Assembly: GCA_013201405.1 (NCBI GenBank) | Contig: JABMJC010000002.1 | Span: 1-64,000, forward strand | Direction of reading: 5' to 3' | DNA: 64,000 bases | Origin: Desulfobulbaceae bacterium | GTDB taxonomy: Bacteria; Desulfobacterota; Desulfobulbia; Desulfobulbales; Desulfobulbaceae | Part shown: positions 1 to 10,006 of the stretch, one piece after another | How positions within the stretch are numbered: the first letter of the stretch is position 1 | Layout of the letters: each line of letters opens with the position of its first letter | The notes under the pieces: model-generated | The model's input: the letters and a program-made list of their open reading frames with translations, nothing else | The model's database searches: none | What the model was told of the DNA's origin: nothing | Position numbers and translations under genes: made by a program

Positions 1-807
1 CTGGAGCAGGTGGAAGGCCGTGCCACCAGCACGACATACGGCAAATTATACGGCAAACCCGGCGAACCCATACGGCTGGAAAGCCTGGTGCTCCGGCCAG
101 ATCCCCTCGCCTTTTTTCGGCAGCGGGAACTACGCAGCCACTTCACCCTGCACATGGCGCAGGGGACCATGACAGGAAACAGCCTTGTGCGCCTTGATGA
201 GGGGCAGCGCAGCATCGATCTTTCCGCCACCCTGGATTCCCTGAACCTGGCGGAGCTGGGCTGGCTGCGGCAAGGTTTGGACCGGCAGGTGCAGGGTATA
301 CTTTCTGGCACGGCACAGGGCCGGATCGTGCAAGGAGGTGTGCTGGAAGACCTGCATGCCGCTGTCCATGTGGCAGATGGCGAACTGCCCCTGCGTCGCT
401 CCATACAGGGCCACGAGCGCCTGCCCTTTACAGGTTTGCTGCTGCGGCTTGAACAGAATGGCCAGAATATTGCCGTGAAAAACGGCAGCCTGCAATCGCC
501 GCTCTGCACCTGTGAGTTCCAGGGTGCGGTACAATTTGTCCAGCCCTTGCTCGCTAATTTTACCAGCAGCCGTTTGGATGTGCGTGGCACCGTTTATCCC
601 AAACCGGCCCTGTACGCCGAGCTACGCAGCGAACAGGAAGTGCAGATGATCGAGGCATATAAGGAGCACCCGGCCAGGGACGCGTTTTATGTGGTGCTGT
701 CCGGTAGTCTGGCCGATCCGGCCCTGGCCTTTAAGCGAGATGAGCGGGATGGACGGGATGCAGCCCTGCTGCAGACACCGGAGCAGGAGAGGGGGACAGG
801 GCCATGA
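1..807 (+). CDS. gspN: Type II secretion system protein GspN-like, 5' end outside window
   Basis: ORF open to the left edge; immediately upstream of gspC/D/E-like genes with ATGA overlap to the next gene; GspN-like sequence (…LEDLHAAVHVADGELP…, …SGSLADPALAFKR…). Confidence 0.7.
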   Translation: MEQVEGRATSTTYGKLYGKPGEPIRLESLVLRPDPLAFFRQRELRSHFTLHMAQGTMTGNSLVRLDEGQRSIDLSATLDSLNLAELGWLRQGLDRQVQGILSGTAQGRIVQGGVLEDLHAAVHVADGELPLRRSIQGHERLPFTGLLLRLEQNGQNIAVKNGSLQSPLCTCEFQGAVQFVQPLLANFTSSRLDVRGTVYPKPALYAELRSEQEVQMIEAYKEHPARDAFYVVLSGSLADPALAFKRDERDGRDAALLQTPEQERGTGP

Positions 808-1613
808 AGAAGCGACTGCTACCGCTGGGTATTGCGCTGGGAGTTGCGGCCCTTGTCCTGTATGCGGCCGTGTATTTTGCTTATCAGTGGCTGGGGAGCA
901 GGCTGGATGCGGTGCTTGGTCCGAACATAGCCCCGCAGCAGGCAGAGACAGGACGCAGCGGTCAGGAAAGCGGCACACTGCTGACCCATGAGGCTGCTAT
1001 CCAGCAGATTTTGGCCCATAATATTTTCAAGGCTGCCCTTGAGGGCAAGGGTACAACTGGGCAGGACTGGCAGGCAGACAAGCTGGCCGCCAGTGGTGGG
1101 CCGCTTGAACTGTTGGGCACGGTGAGTGGTAGTGCTGCGGATGCCCGCGCCATTATCCGGGCGGGTAAGGAAGAACAGGAGCAGATTTACCGCTTGGGTG
1201 ATACTGTTTTGGGCGCGGAGATCGTGCAGATAGGGCGTGGCCGGGTGGTGCTGACCACCAGTGCCGGGCCGGAACTCCTTTTATTAAAGGAACGGGAAAA
1301 CAACCCGGTTCTGCCACCTGGCAGGGCCGATGCCTCCATGGGCCTGGAGGAAGGCCAACTGCTCAGCCCCTTGTCGCCGCAGGGGCTGCAAGGATCACCA
1401 GAACCACAGGAAGCATACAGTATCGGCGGCCGCACAGTTCCCCAGGCCCTGCCTGGTCGCCGAGTCAATACCACCGGTTCTGTCTCCCGGAGCAATCACG
1501 GTGAAACCGCCGGAGGAGTACCGGTGCGTACCGGCGCGGCTGCTCTGCAGCCCCTGGAAGTCCCTTGGGAAGAACCAGGGAGCTTGACCCAGCCAAGCGG
1601 CGCAAACCACTAA
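804..1613 (+). CDS. gspC: Type II secretion system protein GspC-like (single TM plus HR domain)
   Basis: N-terminal TM segment followed by a GspC homology-region-like stretch (HNIFKAAL…LELLGTVSG…AIIRAG…YRLGDTVLGAEIVQIGRGRVVL); sits before the secretin gene. Confidence 0.75.
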   Translation: MKKRLLPLGIALGVAALVLYAAVYFAYQWLGSRLDAVLGPNIAPQQAETGRSGQESGTLLTHEAAIQQILAHNIFKAALEGKGTTGQDWQADKLAASGGPLELLGTVSGSAADARAIIRAGKEEQEQIYRLGDTVLGAEIVQIGRGRVVLTTSAGPELLLLKERENNPVLPPGRADASMGLEEGQLLSPLSPQGLQGSPEPQEAYSIGGRTVPQALPGRRVNTTGSVSRSNHGETAGGVPVRTGAAALQPLEVPWEEPGSLTQPSGANH

Positions 1614-1661
1614 GCTGCCTGTTTGTACAGGCCATGGATTGATCTTGAAACTAGGCGGATC

Positions 1662-3932
1662 ATGGGCAAAAGAAGCACAACTAATCTGGCAGTATTCATC
1701 ATCCTGCTCTTTTTTTTATTGACCTGGCAGACAGGTCTTGCCGCGGGACAGGTGACTGATCCTGATGCTGGGTCAAGACCAGTAGAAAGTCAGCCAGTGA
1801 CTATGGATTTCAACGATGTGGATATCAATGTCTTCATCAAATACATGAGTGAGCTCACCGGCAAAAATTTTGTCGTTGATCCGGAGGTCAGGGGCAAGGT
1901 GACCATTCTCTCGCCTGCGGGTGTATCAACGGGTGAGGCCTATCGCATCTTCGAGTCTGTTCTGGAGGTGAACGGCTATGCAGCGGTGCCCAGCGGACCA
2001 GTGGTGAAAATCGTGCCCTCGGTGCAGGCCCGTTCCAAAAATATTGCCACCTTTCGCGATGGCGATATTCTGCCCGCCGAAGACAGGATCATCACCCACA
2101 TTGTTCGCCTCAAGCATGCAGGTGCTGACGAGGTGCGTGCCATGCTTACCCCACTGGTGCCCAAAACCAGCATTATGGTGTCGCATGGAGATTCGGGTAT
2201 CCTCACTATTACGGATTACCAGTCTAATATCAGGCGGCTTCTGGAAATTATCCGTTCAGTGGATGTGCCTGCCCGCAACGAGGAACTGGCCATCATTCCC
2301 CTGCAACACGCCTCGGCTGCCAGTGCGGCCCGGGTGGTGGGGCAGCTTTTTCCGCAGGATGCACAGGCCGGGGCCGGACAGCGTGCGACCCTGGTCAAAA
2401 TGATGCCCTATGAGCGTGCCAATGCCCTGGCAGTGTATGCTCCGCCTGCCACCATTGGTCGAATTCGGGCTGCAGTGGCCAAACTGGATGTGGAGACTGG
2501 CACACAGGTGGAGCAGGTGCAGGTGATCACCCTGCAGCATGCCCGGGCCGAAGAGATGGTCAAGGTGCTGATGGATCTCCCCCGGCAGGAGGGTGGTGGT
2601 CCTGCCAGGGAGGGTGAGGAAAAGCCCCTGAGCCGGCCGGTGTTGACTGGCGAGATGAATATTGTGGCCGATGTGGAGACCAACTCCCTGGTCATCAATG
2701 GGCCGCGGGAGGAGTTTGAGGCCGTGGCGGCCATTGTCAGGCAGCTGGATGTGCCCAGGCGCATGATCTATCTGGAAGCATTGATTATGGAGGTGCAGGC
2801 AGACAAGGATTTCAATATCGGCGTGCAGTGGGGTGGCACTGGTACCTTTGACAGCGGCGATGGCACCCTGCATACGGGGTTTAGTGGCAATCCAGACAAT
2901 CCCTACGACATTATCCGTGGGGTGAGAGCTACGCCGCCGGTATTGCCTGCCGGCTTTACCTTGGGTGTGCTCAAACAGGGTATTGAAATCGGCGGCATCA
3001 CCTTTCCCAACCTGGGGGCAGTGTTGAATGCCTACAAGAACGACAAGGATATCAATGTAATCGCCACTCCACAGATCCTCACCACAGACAATAAAAAGGC
3101 CACCATCAAGGTGGGGGAGAATGTACCTTATATTGTCAGCAAAAATACTACAGAGGCCCTGCAGGATTACACTAACTACGAGTACAAGGACGTAACCACC
3201 ACCCTGGCCATCACCCCGCAGATCAACCAGGCCGATGTGGTGCGTATGGATATCGGGGTGGAGGTGATCAAGCTCAAGACCTTGAATAACGGCAATCCCA
3301 CCACCTTCACCCGCAGTGCCGATACCACCGTGGTGGTGCAGAACGAGCAAACCGTGGTTATTGGCGGCATGATCGGCCAGGATACAGCCACGGGTGAATA
3401 CAAGGTGCCGCTGTTGGGAGATATCCCGGGCTTGGGCTGGCTGTTCAAATCGCGCGGCAATATGGAAAAGAAAACCAACCTCTTTATTTTCATCACCCCG
3501 CATATCATGGAAAACCCGGTGGAGTTGAACCGGGTTTTTGAAGAGAAGCGCGCAGAGGTGGAGGCCATGCATAAAAAGCCCGGCGATGTGGCCGATCGTT
3601 TCCTGCGCCGGCCAAAGCCTTTGACTGAGGCAGCGTGGCTGACAGACATGGGCTTTGTTAAGCTCCAGCAGCGGCAGTTGGGCAGCGCCCGTCTTTACCT
3701 GCGCCAGGCCCTGGAGAAAGATCCGGACAGTATGGCCGCCCTGGTGAACATGGGGCTGTTGCTGGAGCAGGAGGGCAGGCGCAGGGATGCTGCTGCCATG
3801 TTTGAGCAGGCCCTGGCCCAGCCGCTCCCCCAGGGCGCGCCGGAGAGTGCACCGGTACTCGGGGAGCAGAGCCTGCGGGAGAGTGCTGCCGCTCATTTGA
3901 ACCGGGTGCAGCGCCGCACAAACAGCAACTGA
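1662..3932 (+). CDS. gspD: Type II secretion system secretin GspD with C-terminal TPR-like extension
   Basis: Secretin N domains and C-terminal secretin signature (VPLLGDIPGLGWLFKSR…KTNLFIFITPHIM); signal peptide after M at 1662; TPR-like repeats after the secretin domain. Confidence 0.93.
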   Translation: MGKRSTTNLAVFIILLFFLLTWQTGLAAGQVTDPDAGSRPVESQPVTMDFNDVDINVFIKYMSELTGKNFVVDPEVRGKVTILSPAGVSTGEAYRIFESVLEVNGYAAVPSGPVVKIVPSVQARSKNIATFRDGDILPAEDRIITHIVRLKHAGADEVRAMLTPLVPKTSIMVSHGDSGILTITDYQSNIRRLLEIIRSVDVPARNEELAIIPLQHASAASAARVVGQLFPQDAQAGAGQRATLVKMMPYERANALAVYAPPATIGRIRAAVAKLDVETGTQVEQVQVITLQHARAEEMVKVLMDLPRQEGGGPAREGEEKPLSRPVLTGEMNIVADVETNSLVINGPREEFEAVAAIVRQLDVPRRMIYLEALIMEVQADKDFNIGVQWGGTGTFDSGDGTLHTGFSGNPDNPYDIIRGVRATPPVLPAGFTLGVLKQGIEIGGITFPNLGAVLNAYKNDKDINVIATPQILTTDNKKATIKVGENVPYIVSKNTTEALQDYTNYEYKDVTTTLAITPQINQADVVRMDIGVEVIKLKTLNNGNPTTFTRSADTTVVVQNEQTVVIGGMIGQDTATGEYKVPLLGDIPGLGWLFKSRGNMEKKTNLFIFITPHIMENPVELNRVFEEKRAEVEAMHKKPGDVADRFLRRPKPLTEAAWLTDMGFVKLQQRQLGSARLYLRQALEKDPDSMAALVNMGLLLEQEGRRRDAAAMFEQALAQPLPQGAPESAPVLGEQSLRESAAAHLNRVQRRTNSN

Positions 3933-3939
3933 GCTGGCA

Positions 3940-5739
3940 ATGACCCGAACAGAGATGCAGGTGCAAACACAGGCAGCAATGCAAGCGCAGGAACAGGTGC
4001 AGCCAGAAGAGCCGCAGCAGGCTGGAGCCCCGGCGTTGAACGCAAATCCTCCCCGCCTGGGTGAGCTCTTACAAAGAGATTTTGGCCTGGATGCCGCTGC
4101 TGTGCAGGCGGCCCTGGCCGTGCAGGCGGCAAAGGGTGGCAGGCTCGGCGAGATTTTGTTGCGCCAGGGGGCGATCAAGGAAGAGACGCTCATCACTGCC
4201 CTGGCACAGCAGTATGACCTTGAACCCATGCTGCGACTGCCCAGGGAGATGAGCACGTTTTTCGTGGCCAAACTGAGCATTGCCAGTTTGAAAAAATTCA
4301 AGATGGTGCCAGTGGCCACGCCGCAGCGGTCTTGTTTGGCCCTGGCAGAGCCACTTTTTTTTCAGCAGGCCGATGATCTGGCCCGTCTTTTGGAATGGGA
4401 AGGGGTGGATTGGGTACTGGCGCCGGAGGCTGCCATCCTTGCGGCCATCAGTGCTGCGTATGAGCAAACCCGCTCCCTGGCAGCAGCCCAGGTGATGCAG
4501 GATATAGACGAGGAAGACCCGGCCAGCATCCTTTCGGAGATTGAAGAAACCGCTGATCTGCTTGATGATACCAGTGATACCCCGGTGATCAAGCTGGTCA
4601 ACCTGGTGCTGTCGCAGGCGGTGCGGGAGGGGGCCAGCGATATCCATATCGAGCCTTACCGGGACAAGGTCAAGATCCGCAAGCGGGTGGACGGCATCCT
4701 CTACGATATGTACACTCCGCCCAAGCATGCCCAGGCCAAGCTGGTTTCGCGGGTCAAGATCATGGCCAGCATGGACATTGCGGAAAAACGACTTCCCCAA
4801 GATGGCCGTATTGAAATTCGCCTTGCCCAGCGCAGCGTGGATATTCGTGTTTCTACCCTGCCCACGGCCTTTGGCGAGCGGGTGGTCATGCGTTTACTCG
4901 ATAAGGCCAATACCTTGCTGCCGCTGGAAAAGTTGGGACTAAGTCCAGAGGATTACCGTCATTTTCAGGAGTTGCTGGCCGCACCCCACGGCATCATCCT
5001 GGTGACCGGGCCCACGGGCAGTGGCAAAACCACCACCCTGTACTCTGCACTCAACATCCTCAATACGCCGGATATCAACATCATCACCATTGAAGACCCC
5101 ATTGAGTACCAAATCAACGGTATCAGCCAGATGCAGGTGAACGCACGCATTGGCCTGGGCTTTGCCAGCGGGCTCAGAACCATTGTCCGCCAAGATCCAG
5201 ACGTGATTCTGGTGGGGGAAATCCGTGATGATGAAACCGCGCAGATTGCCATCCAATCGGCCTTGACCGGACATTTGGTTTTTTCCACCCTGCACACCAA
5301 CGATGCGGCCAGTGCCATCACCCGGCTGGTCGATATGGGGGTAGAGCCCTTTTTGGTAGCTTCCTCGGTGCATGCCATCATGGCCCAGCGTCTGGTGCGC
5401 ACCATCTGCCCGGAGTGCCGTGAGCCCTACCAGCCCTCGCCCGAACTGCTCCGCCTGGCCCGGATTGCTGCCGACCGTGGGGGGGAGTTGCAACTGTACC
5501 GCGGCCAGGGATGTAGTGCCTGCCTGCACACCGGCTATCGTGGGCGTATTGGCATTTTCGAACTGCTGCGCCTGAGTCCGGCCATGAAGAACTTGATTTT
5601 ACGCACCTCCGAGGCAGGCAAGCTCAAGGCCGAGGCCCTGGCCCTGCCGGAAACCGGCATGCGCACCCTGCGTGACGATGGCATTGCCAAGGTACTGGCC
5701 GGCCTCACTACCCTGGAGGAGGTCTTTCGGGTTACCTGA
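3940..5739 (+). CDS. gspE: Type II secretion ATPase GspE
   Basis: Walker A GPTGSGKTTTLYSAL, Asp box, Walker B VGEIRDDETAQIAIQSALTGHLVFSTLHTNDA, CPEC…CSAC zinc motif. Confidence 0.95.
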   Translation: MTRTEMQVQTQAAMQAQEQVQPEEPQQAGAPALNANPPRLGELLQRDFGLDAAAVQAALAVQAAKGGRLGEILLRQGAIKEETLITALAQQYDLEPMLRLPREMSTFFVAKLSIASLKKFKMVPVATPQRSCLALAEPLFFQQADDLARLLEWEGVDWVLAPEAAILAAISAAYEQTRSLAAAQVMQDIDEEDPASILSEIEETADLLDDTSDTPVIKLVNLVLSQAVREGASDIHIEPYRDKVKIRKRVDGILYDMYTPPKHAQAKLVSRVKIMASMDIAEKRLPQDGRIEIRLAQRSVDIRVSTLPTAFGERVVMRLLDKANTLLPLEKLGLSPEDYRHFQELLAAPHGIILVTGPTGSGKTTTLYSALNILNTPDINIITIEDPIEYQINGISQMQVNARIGLGFASGLRTIVRQDPDVILVGEIRDDETAQIAIQSALTGHLVFSTLHTNDAASAITRLVDMGVEPFLVASSVHAIMAQRLVRTICPECREPYQPSPELLRLARIAADRGGELQLYRGQGCSACLHTGYRGRIGIFELLRLSPAMKNLILRTSEAGKLKAEALALPETGMRTLRDDGIAKVLAGLTTLEEVFRVT

Positions 5740-6982
5740 TGAGCTGGTTCATCTCGAAAATGGGCAACAGCACTGCCACCACAATAAAGGCCACCGCTGC
5801 TCCCATCAGCAGAATCATAACTGGCTCGAGCATGGAGGTCAGGGCCGTGATCTTTGTTTCCACCTCCTGTTCGTAACTGTCTGCCGCCCGGGTCAACATT
5901 TCATCTAACGCACCGCTCTGTTCACCTACGGCCATCATCTGCACCAGCATGGGCGGAAAATATGGCTTACCCCGAAAATAGGCAGCCAGACTCTGGCCCT
6001 TTTCCAATTCGGTGCAGGCATTTGCAATCATTTCGCCAATCAACACGTTGCCGGTGGTGTTGCTGACAATGCGCAGTGCAGCCACCAGGGGGACGCCCGA
6101 GTGCAGGAGGTTTGCCAGTGAGCGGGCAAAGCGGGCGGCTGCCTGCTTTTGGTTGAGGCCAGCAAGCAGGGGAAGCGAGAGCTTGGCTTGGTGCCAGCGT
6201 CGTTGGCCTTGCGGGGTACGCACCGCCTGACGCAAAGCCACCAGCAGCATGAGAGTAAGGAGCAGAAGCGGCAGCCAGTAGGAGCGCAGGATTGCGCTTA
6301 GGCCCATGAGCAGGGTGGTGGGCAGGGGGAGAGCCTGCTTGCTGTCTGCAAATACCGCGGTGATGCCGGGCAGGATGAAGATAATGAGAAAAGCCAGCAC
6401 TGCGATACCGACCACGGCCATAAAGAGCGGGTAGAGCATGGCCGCACGGATGCGGGAGTGCAGGGCCTGCTGTCGCTCGCCGAATTCCGCCAGTTGAGTC
6501 AGCACCAGGTGCAGGGTGCCAGCGGCCTCGCCGGCTCGGACCATGTTGATGTACATGGGAGAAAAGAGTTTGGGCTGGGCGCTGAGCGCGGCACTGAAGG
6601 AATGGCCTTCGTTGAGTGCCTCGCGGATGCGGGCCAGCATGGTTTTCAGGGCACGCTGTTCGCCTGGGGCACCCTGTTCAATCAGATTGCTCAAGGCTGG
6701 TACCAGGGGGATGCCGGCTCCCAGCATGGTGGCCAGCTGGCGGCTGACCAGGTGGATATCCTGGGCTCTGATCCAGCGGCTGCTAGAAAGAAAAAATGGC
6801 AGGTGCAGTCCCTTGGCTCCCTTGGCACCCAGCAGGGCCTTGTCTTCCGTGGCCCGCAGGGTAACCGGATAGTTTCCCTGGTTGCGAATTTTTTGCCGGG
6901 CTGCAGCAGGCGACTCGGCATCGATGATGCCATGCAGTGTCTTGCCCGCTGCATCCAGAGCAGTGAACTCATAAACCGGCAT
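5732..6982 (-). CDS. gspF: Type II secretion inner-membrane protein GspF
   Basis: MPVYEFTALDAAGKTLHGIIDAESPAAARQKIRNQGNYPV…, T2SSF repeats and TM segments; convergent with gspE, 8 bp tail overlap. Confidence 0.93.
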   Translation of the reverse strand: MPVYEFTALDAAGKTLHGIIDAESPAAARQKIRNQGNYPVTLRATEDKALLGAKGAKGLHLPFFLSSSRWIRAQDIHLVSRQLATMLGAGIPLVPALSNLIEQGAPGEQRALKTMLARIREALNEGHSFSAALSAQPKLFSPMYINMVRAGEAAGTLHLVLTQLAEFGERQQALHSRIRAAMLYPLFMAVVGIAVLAFLIIFILPGITAVFADSKQALPLPTTLLMGLSAILRSYWLPLLLLTLMLLVALRQAVRTPQGQRRWHQAKLSLPLLAGLNQKQAAARFARSLANLLHSGVPLVAALRIVSNTTGNVLIGEMIANACTELEKGQSLAAYFRGKPYFPPMLVQMMAVGEQSGALDEMLTRAADSYEQEVETKITALTSMLEPVMILLMGAAVAFIVVAVLLPIFEMNQLIR

Positions 6983-7235
6983 GGCAGCAGCGGTTGGCCA
7001 AGCTGCCCTGATGCGGCAAACATGGAAGCAGGCAGGATGCAGGGGTATTCATCGGGGTGAAAATATGGTATGAAGGGACGAGGGTTCAGCTGTATGCAGC
7101 ACCAGATGCATACGGGTGTAGTGTGATATCAGCAGTGAAATGAAGACTGAAATTGATAAAAAAGATACCGGCGGCCAGGGTGGGGGTCAAGGGAAATGTC
7201 TGCCTTGAACAGGCTGTCTTGTGCGGGAAAGAGTT

Positions 7236-8927
7236 ATGCTGCATGAGTTGCGCATTCAGAGTTTGGCGCTCATAGATACGCTCCACCTCGATTTTTCGGC
7301 GCGGGACGCTGGTCTTATTGTGCTTACCGGCGAGACCGGTGCTGGCAAATCCATCATCCTGCAGGCGGTGAATCTGCTCACCGGTGGACGCGGGTCCAGT
7401 ACCTGGGTGCGCAGCGACAGCGAACAGGCAGCCATTGAGGCAGTGTTCACCATGGATGCGACCAACAGCACCTTGCATACGCTGCTGGAGGAGCAGGGTT
7501 TGGACGATACAGCCAGCAGTGGCCAGTGTATTTTTCGCCGCATTCTGTACAAGGATGGCCGCTCCCGTCTTTTTATCAACGACCAGGCCGTTACCGCCAA
7601 ACTGGCTGCAGAACTGAGCACCCATCTGGTGAACATTGCCAGCCAACACGATCAGCAGCAGTTGCTCAATGCCCGCAGTCACCTGGATTTTCTCGACAGC
7701 TACGGTGAACTGTGGAACATGCGTCAGCACGTGGCAGACCAGTACCAGCAGTGGCGGCAGGCAGCCAATGCCTTGCAGGAGTTGCGCCAGCGCGAGGCCG
7801 ATAAGGAACAGCAGCACGATTTTCTTCGTTTTCAGCTGGAGGAAATTGGTAAAATTAAGCCCCAGACAGGTGAAGATGAGGCGCTCATCCGCGAGCGCGA
7901 TCAGCTCAAGGCTTCGGTGGCCCTTGTGCATAACGTGGGTGCGGCTGCCCGTCAGTTGAGTGAAGCGCAAGACAACTTGACCGAGGCAAAAAAGAGCTTG
8001 GAACAGGCCGCTGCGCTGGATGCCGCCCTGCTTCCCCTGGCCGAGCGAACCGCTTCTGCTGGTTTTGAGCTGGAAGACATCAGTGACCTGGCTGCCCGTT
8101 ATCTGGCCGACCTGCCCACAGATACCAGCCGTTTGGAACTGATTGCCGGCAGATTGGCTGACTTGAAGTTGTTGCAACGCAAATACGGTCCCACTTTGGC
8201 AGAGGTGCTTGCCTTTGCGGAAAAAGCTGCCCAGGAGCTGGCGGATTTGGAGAGTATGGAAGAGCAGATCCAGTGCCAGGAAAAGGAAACAGCAGCCCTG
8301 CTACAGGTTCTTGAGCAGAGCGCAGGACGCCTGAGTCGGGCCCGTAGCGAGGCGGCCCGCAAGATGGTCGCCCAAATGGAAAGCGAGCTGGCTTCTTTGA
8401 GTTTTACTCAGGCCAAATTCGTGGTTTCACTGCAAGGGTCGCGGGAAGACCACCGCGTGCGCGCCAGTGGCTGGGACGAGGTGGAATTCCTCTTTTCCGC
8501 CAATCCAGGCGAACCGCCCAAGGCGCTCTCCCGCATTGCTTCGGGCGGAGAACTCTCGCGGCTGCTTTTGGCCATGAAGTGCCTGCTCGCCCGCCGGGAT
8601 CAGGTGGACACCGTTATTTTCGATGAGGTGGATGCCGGTATCGGCGGCCAGGCTGCAGAGGCGGTTGCCGGTAAAATCAGTGAGCTGGCCGGGCACCACC
8701 AAGTTATTTGCATTACCCATCTGCCCCAGATTGCTGCCCGGGCCGATCTCCATTTTAAGGTGGAAAAGCAGGTGGCCCAAGGCCGTACCAGTACGGAGAT
8801 TAGCCTGCTTGATGAAGAGCAGCGCTTGGCCGAATTGGCCCGCATGCTGGATGGCGAGCAGGCCAGTGCGCAAACCCATGCGTACGTGCGTGAGCTGGTG
8901 GCGCGCAAGCTGCGGAGTGTGCCATGA
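7236..8927 (+). CDS. recN: DNA repair protein RecN
   Basis: MLHELRIQSLALIDTLHLDF…LTGETGAGKSIIL; C-terminal ABC signature LSRIASGGELSRLLLAMK and Walker B VIFDEVDAGIGG. Confidence 0.95.
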   Translation: MLHELRIQSLALIDTLHLDFSARDAGLIVLTGETGAGKSIILQAVNLLTGGRGSSTWVRSDSEQAAIEAVFTMDATNSTLHTLLEEQGLDDTASSGQCIFRRILYKDGRSRLFINDQAVTAKLAAELSTHLVNIASQHDQQQLLNARSHLDFLDSYGELWNMRQHVADQYQQWRQAANALQELRQREADKEQQHDFLRFQLEEIGKIKPQTGEDEALIRERDQLKASVALVHNVGAAARQLSEAQDNLTEAKKSLEQAAALDAALLPLAERTASAGFELEDISDLAARYLADLPTDTSRLELIAGRLADLKLLQRKYGPTLAEVLAFAEKAAQELADLESMEEQIQCQEKETAALLQVLEQSAGRLSRARSEAARKMVAQMESELASLSFTQAKFVVSLQGSREDHRVRASGWDEVEFLFSANPGEPPKALSRIASGGELSRLLLAMKCLLARRDQVDTVIFDEVDAGIGGQAAEAVAGKISELAGHHQVICITHLPQIAARADLHFKVEKQVAQGRTSTEISLLDEEQRLAELARMLDGEQASAQTHAYVRELVARKLRSVP

Positions 8928-10006
8928 GTCTGGGCAGGCGGCGGGCCTTGGCTCTTTTTTCCGGCGGGCTGGATTCCATCCTTGCCTGCCGGGTACTGAT
9001 GGAACAGGGTGTAGAGGTGGTGGCACTTCGTTTCATCACCCCTTTTTTTGATGGGGATGTTGCCGGTGCCGCTGACTACAGTGCCACCATGCAGGCTAAA
9101 TACGGCATCCACGTGCAGGTGCTGGATGTGAGCCGCGATTATATAAACATGCTGCGGGCGCCGCAGCATGGCTTTGGTCGCCATTTCAACCCCTGCATCG
9201 ACTGCAAGATTTTTATGCTGCGCCAGGCGCGAGCCCTTATGCCGGAATTTCAGGCCAGTTTCCTGGCCACTGGTGAGGTGCTGGGGCAACGGCCCATGTC
9301 GCAGCGCCGCGACACCCTGCACCTGATCGAACGGGAATCCGGCTGTGCGGGTATCCTGCTGCGCCCTCTGTCTGCCCGGCTGCTGCCGCCCACCAAGCCC
9401 GAGCTGACCGGTCTGGTGGATCGTGAGCGTCTCTACCGTCTTGCTGGCCGGGGTCGTAAGGAGCAACAGGCCCTGGCAGAACATTTCAATATCGTTGATT
9501 ATCCGGCTCCGGCTGGAGGATGTTTGCTGGCAGACGTAAATTTGGCCCTGCGTTTCCGCCGCCTGAGCCCGGGTATCTTTGGCGTGGTTCGAGACAATGG
9601 GGGTGACAGTCTGGTGGATGATTTTCGCCTGCTCCTTTTGGGTCGGCATTTTGAACCATTACCGGGTCTGTGGTTTATTCTTGGCCGGGATCAAAAGGAT
9701 AACGAGCGGTTGCTTGCCCTGCGCGAACCCGGTGATTGGCTGTTGCACATGGTCGACCGGCCCGGGCCAGTGGCTTTGCTCCGCCGGGGAGAAAGGGTGA
9801 TGCCGAACCTGTTGGCTGAAAACGGGTTGGATATGGCCGGGTTGGAGGCTCGCTTGGCCGGGCTGGTTTTGCGGTATGGTAAAAAGGTGGCTGGCCAGCC
9901 GGCCAGCGGCCTGGTACGCATTGAGCGAGGCGGGCCATCCCGGGTGTCGCGGGAAGAGGTGTTTGCGCCTCTGGCAGATGAGTTGGTGCAGGACCTGGTG
10001 GTATGA
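8924..10006 (+). CDS. PP-loop ATP pyrophosphatase (thiouridine synthase-like) with C-terminal NFACT-R-like segment
   Basis: SGGLDS PP-loop, NPCIDCK motif, and C-terminal FILGRDQKDNERLLALREPGDWLLHMVDRPGP resembling NFACT-R/DUF814. Confidence 0.75.
   Translation: MSLGRRRALALFSGGLDSILACRVLMEQGVEVVALRFITPFFDGDVAGAADYSATMQAKYGIHVQVLDVSRDYINMLRAPQHGFGRHFNPCIDCKIFMLRQARALMPEFQASFLATGEVLGQRPMSQRRDTLHLIERESGCAGILLRPLSARLLPPTKPELTGLVDRERLYRLAGRGRKEQQALAEHFNIVDYPAPAGGCLLADVNLALRFRRLSPGIFGVVRDNGGDSLVDDFRLLLLGRHFEPLPGLWFILGRDQKDNERLLALREPGDWLLHMVDRPGPVALLRRGERVMPNLLAENGLDMAGLEARLAGLVLRYGKKVAGQPASGLVRIERGGPSRVSREEVFAPLADELVQDLVV

Noticed and set aside
2256-4319. 687-aa minus-strand ORF antisense to gspD/gspE
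   Set aside because: Lies fully opposite two clear conserved genes; low-complexity His/Gly/Leu/Gln-rich translation typical of antisense frames in GC-rich codon usage; no recognisable domain.
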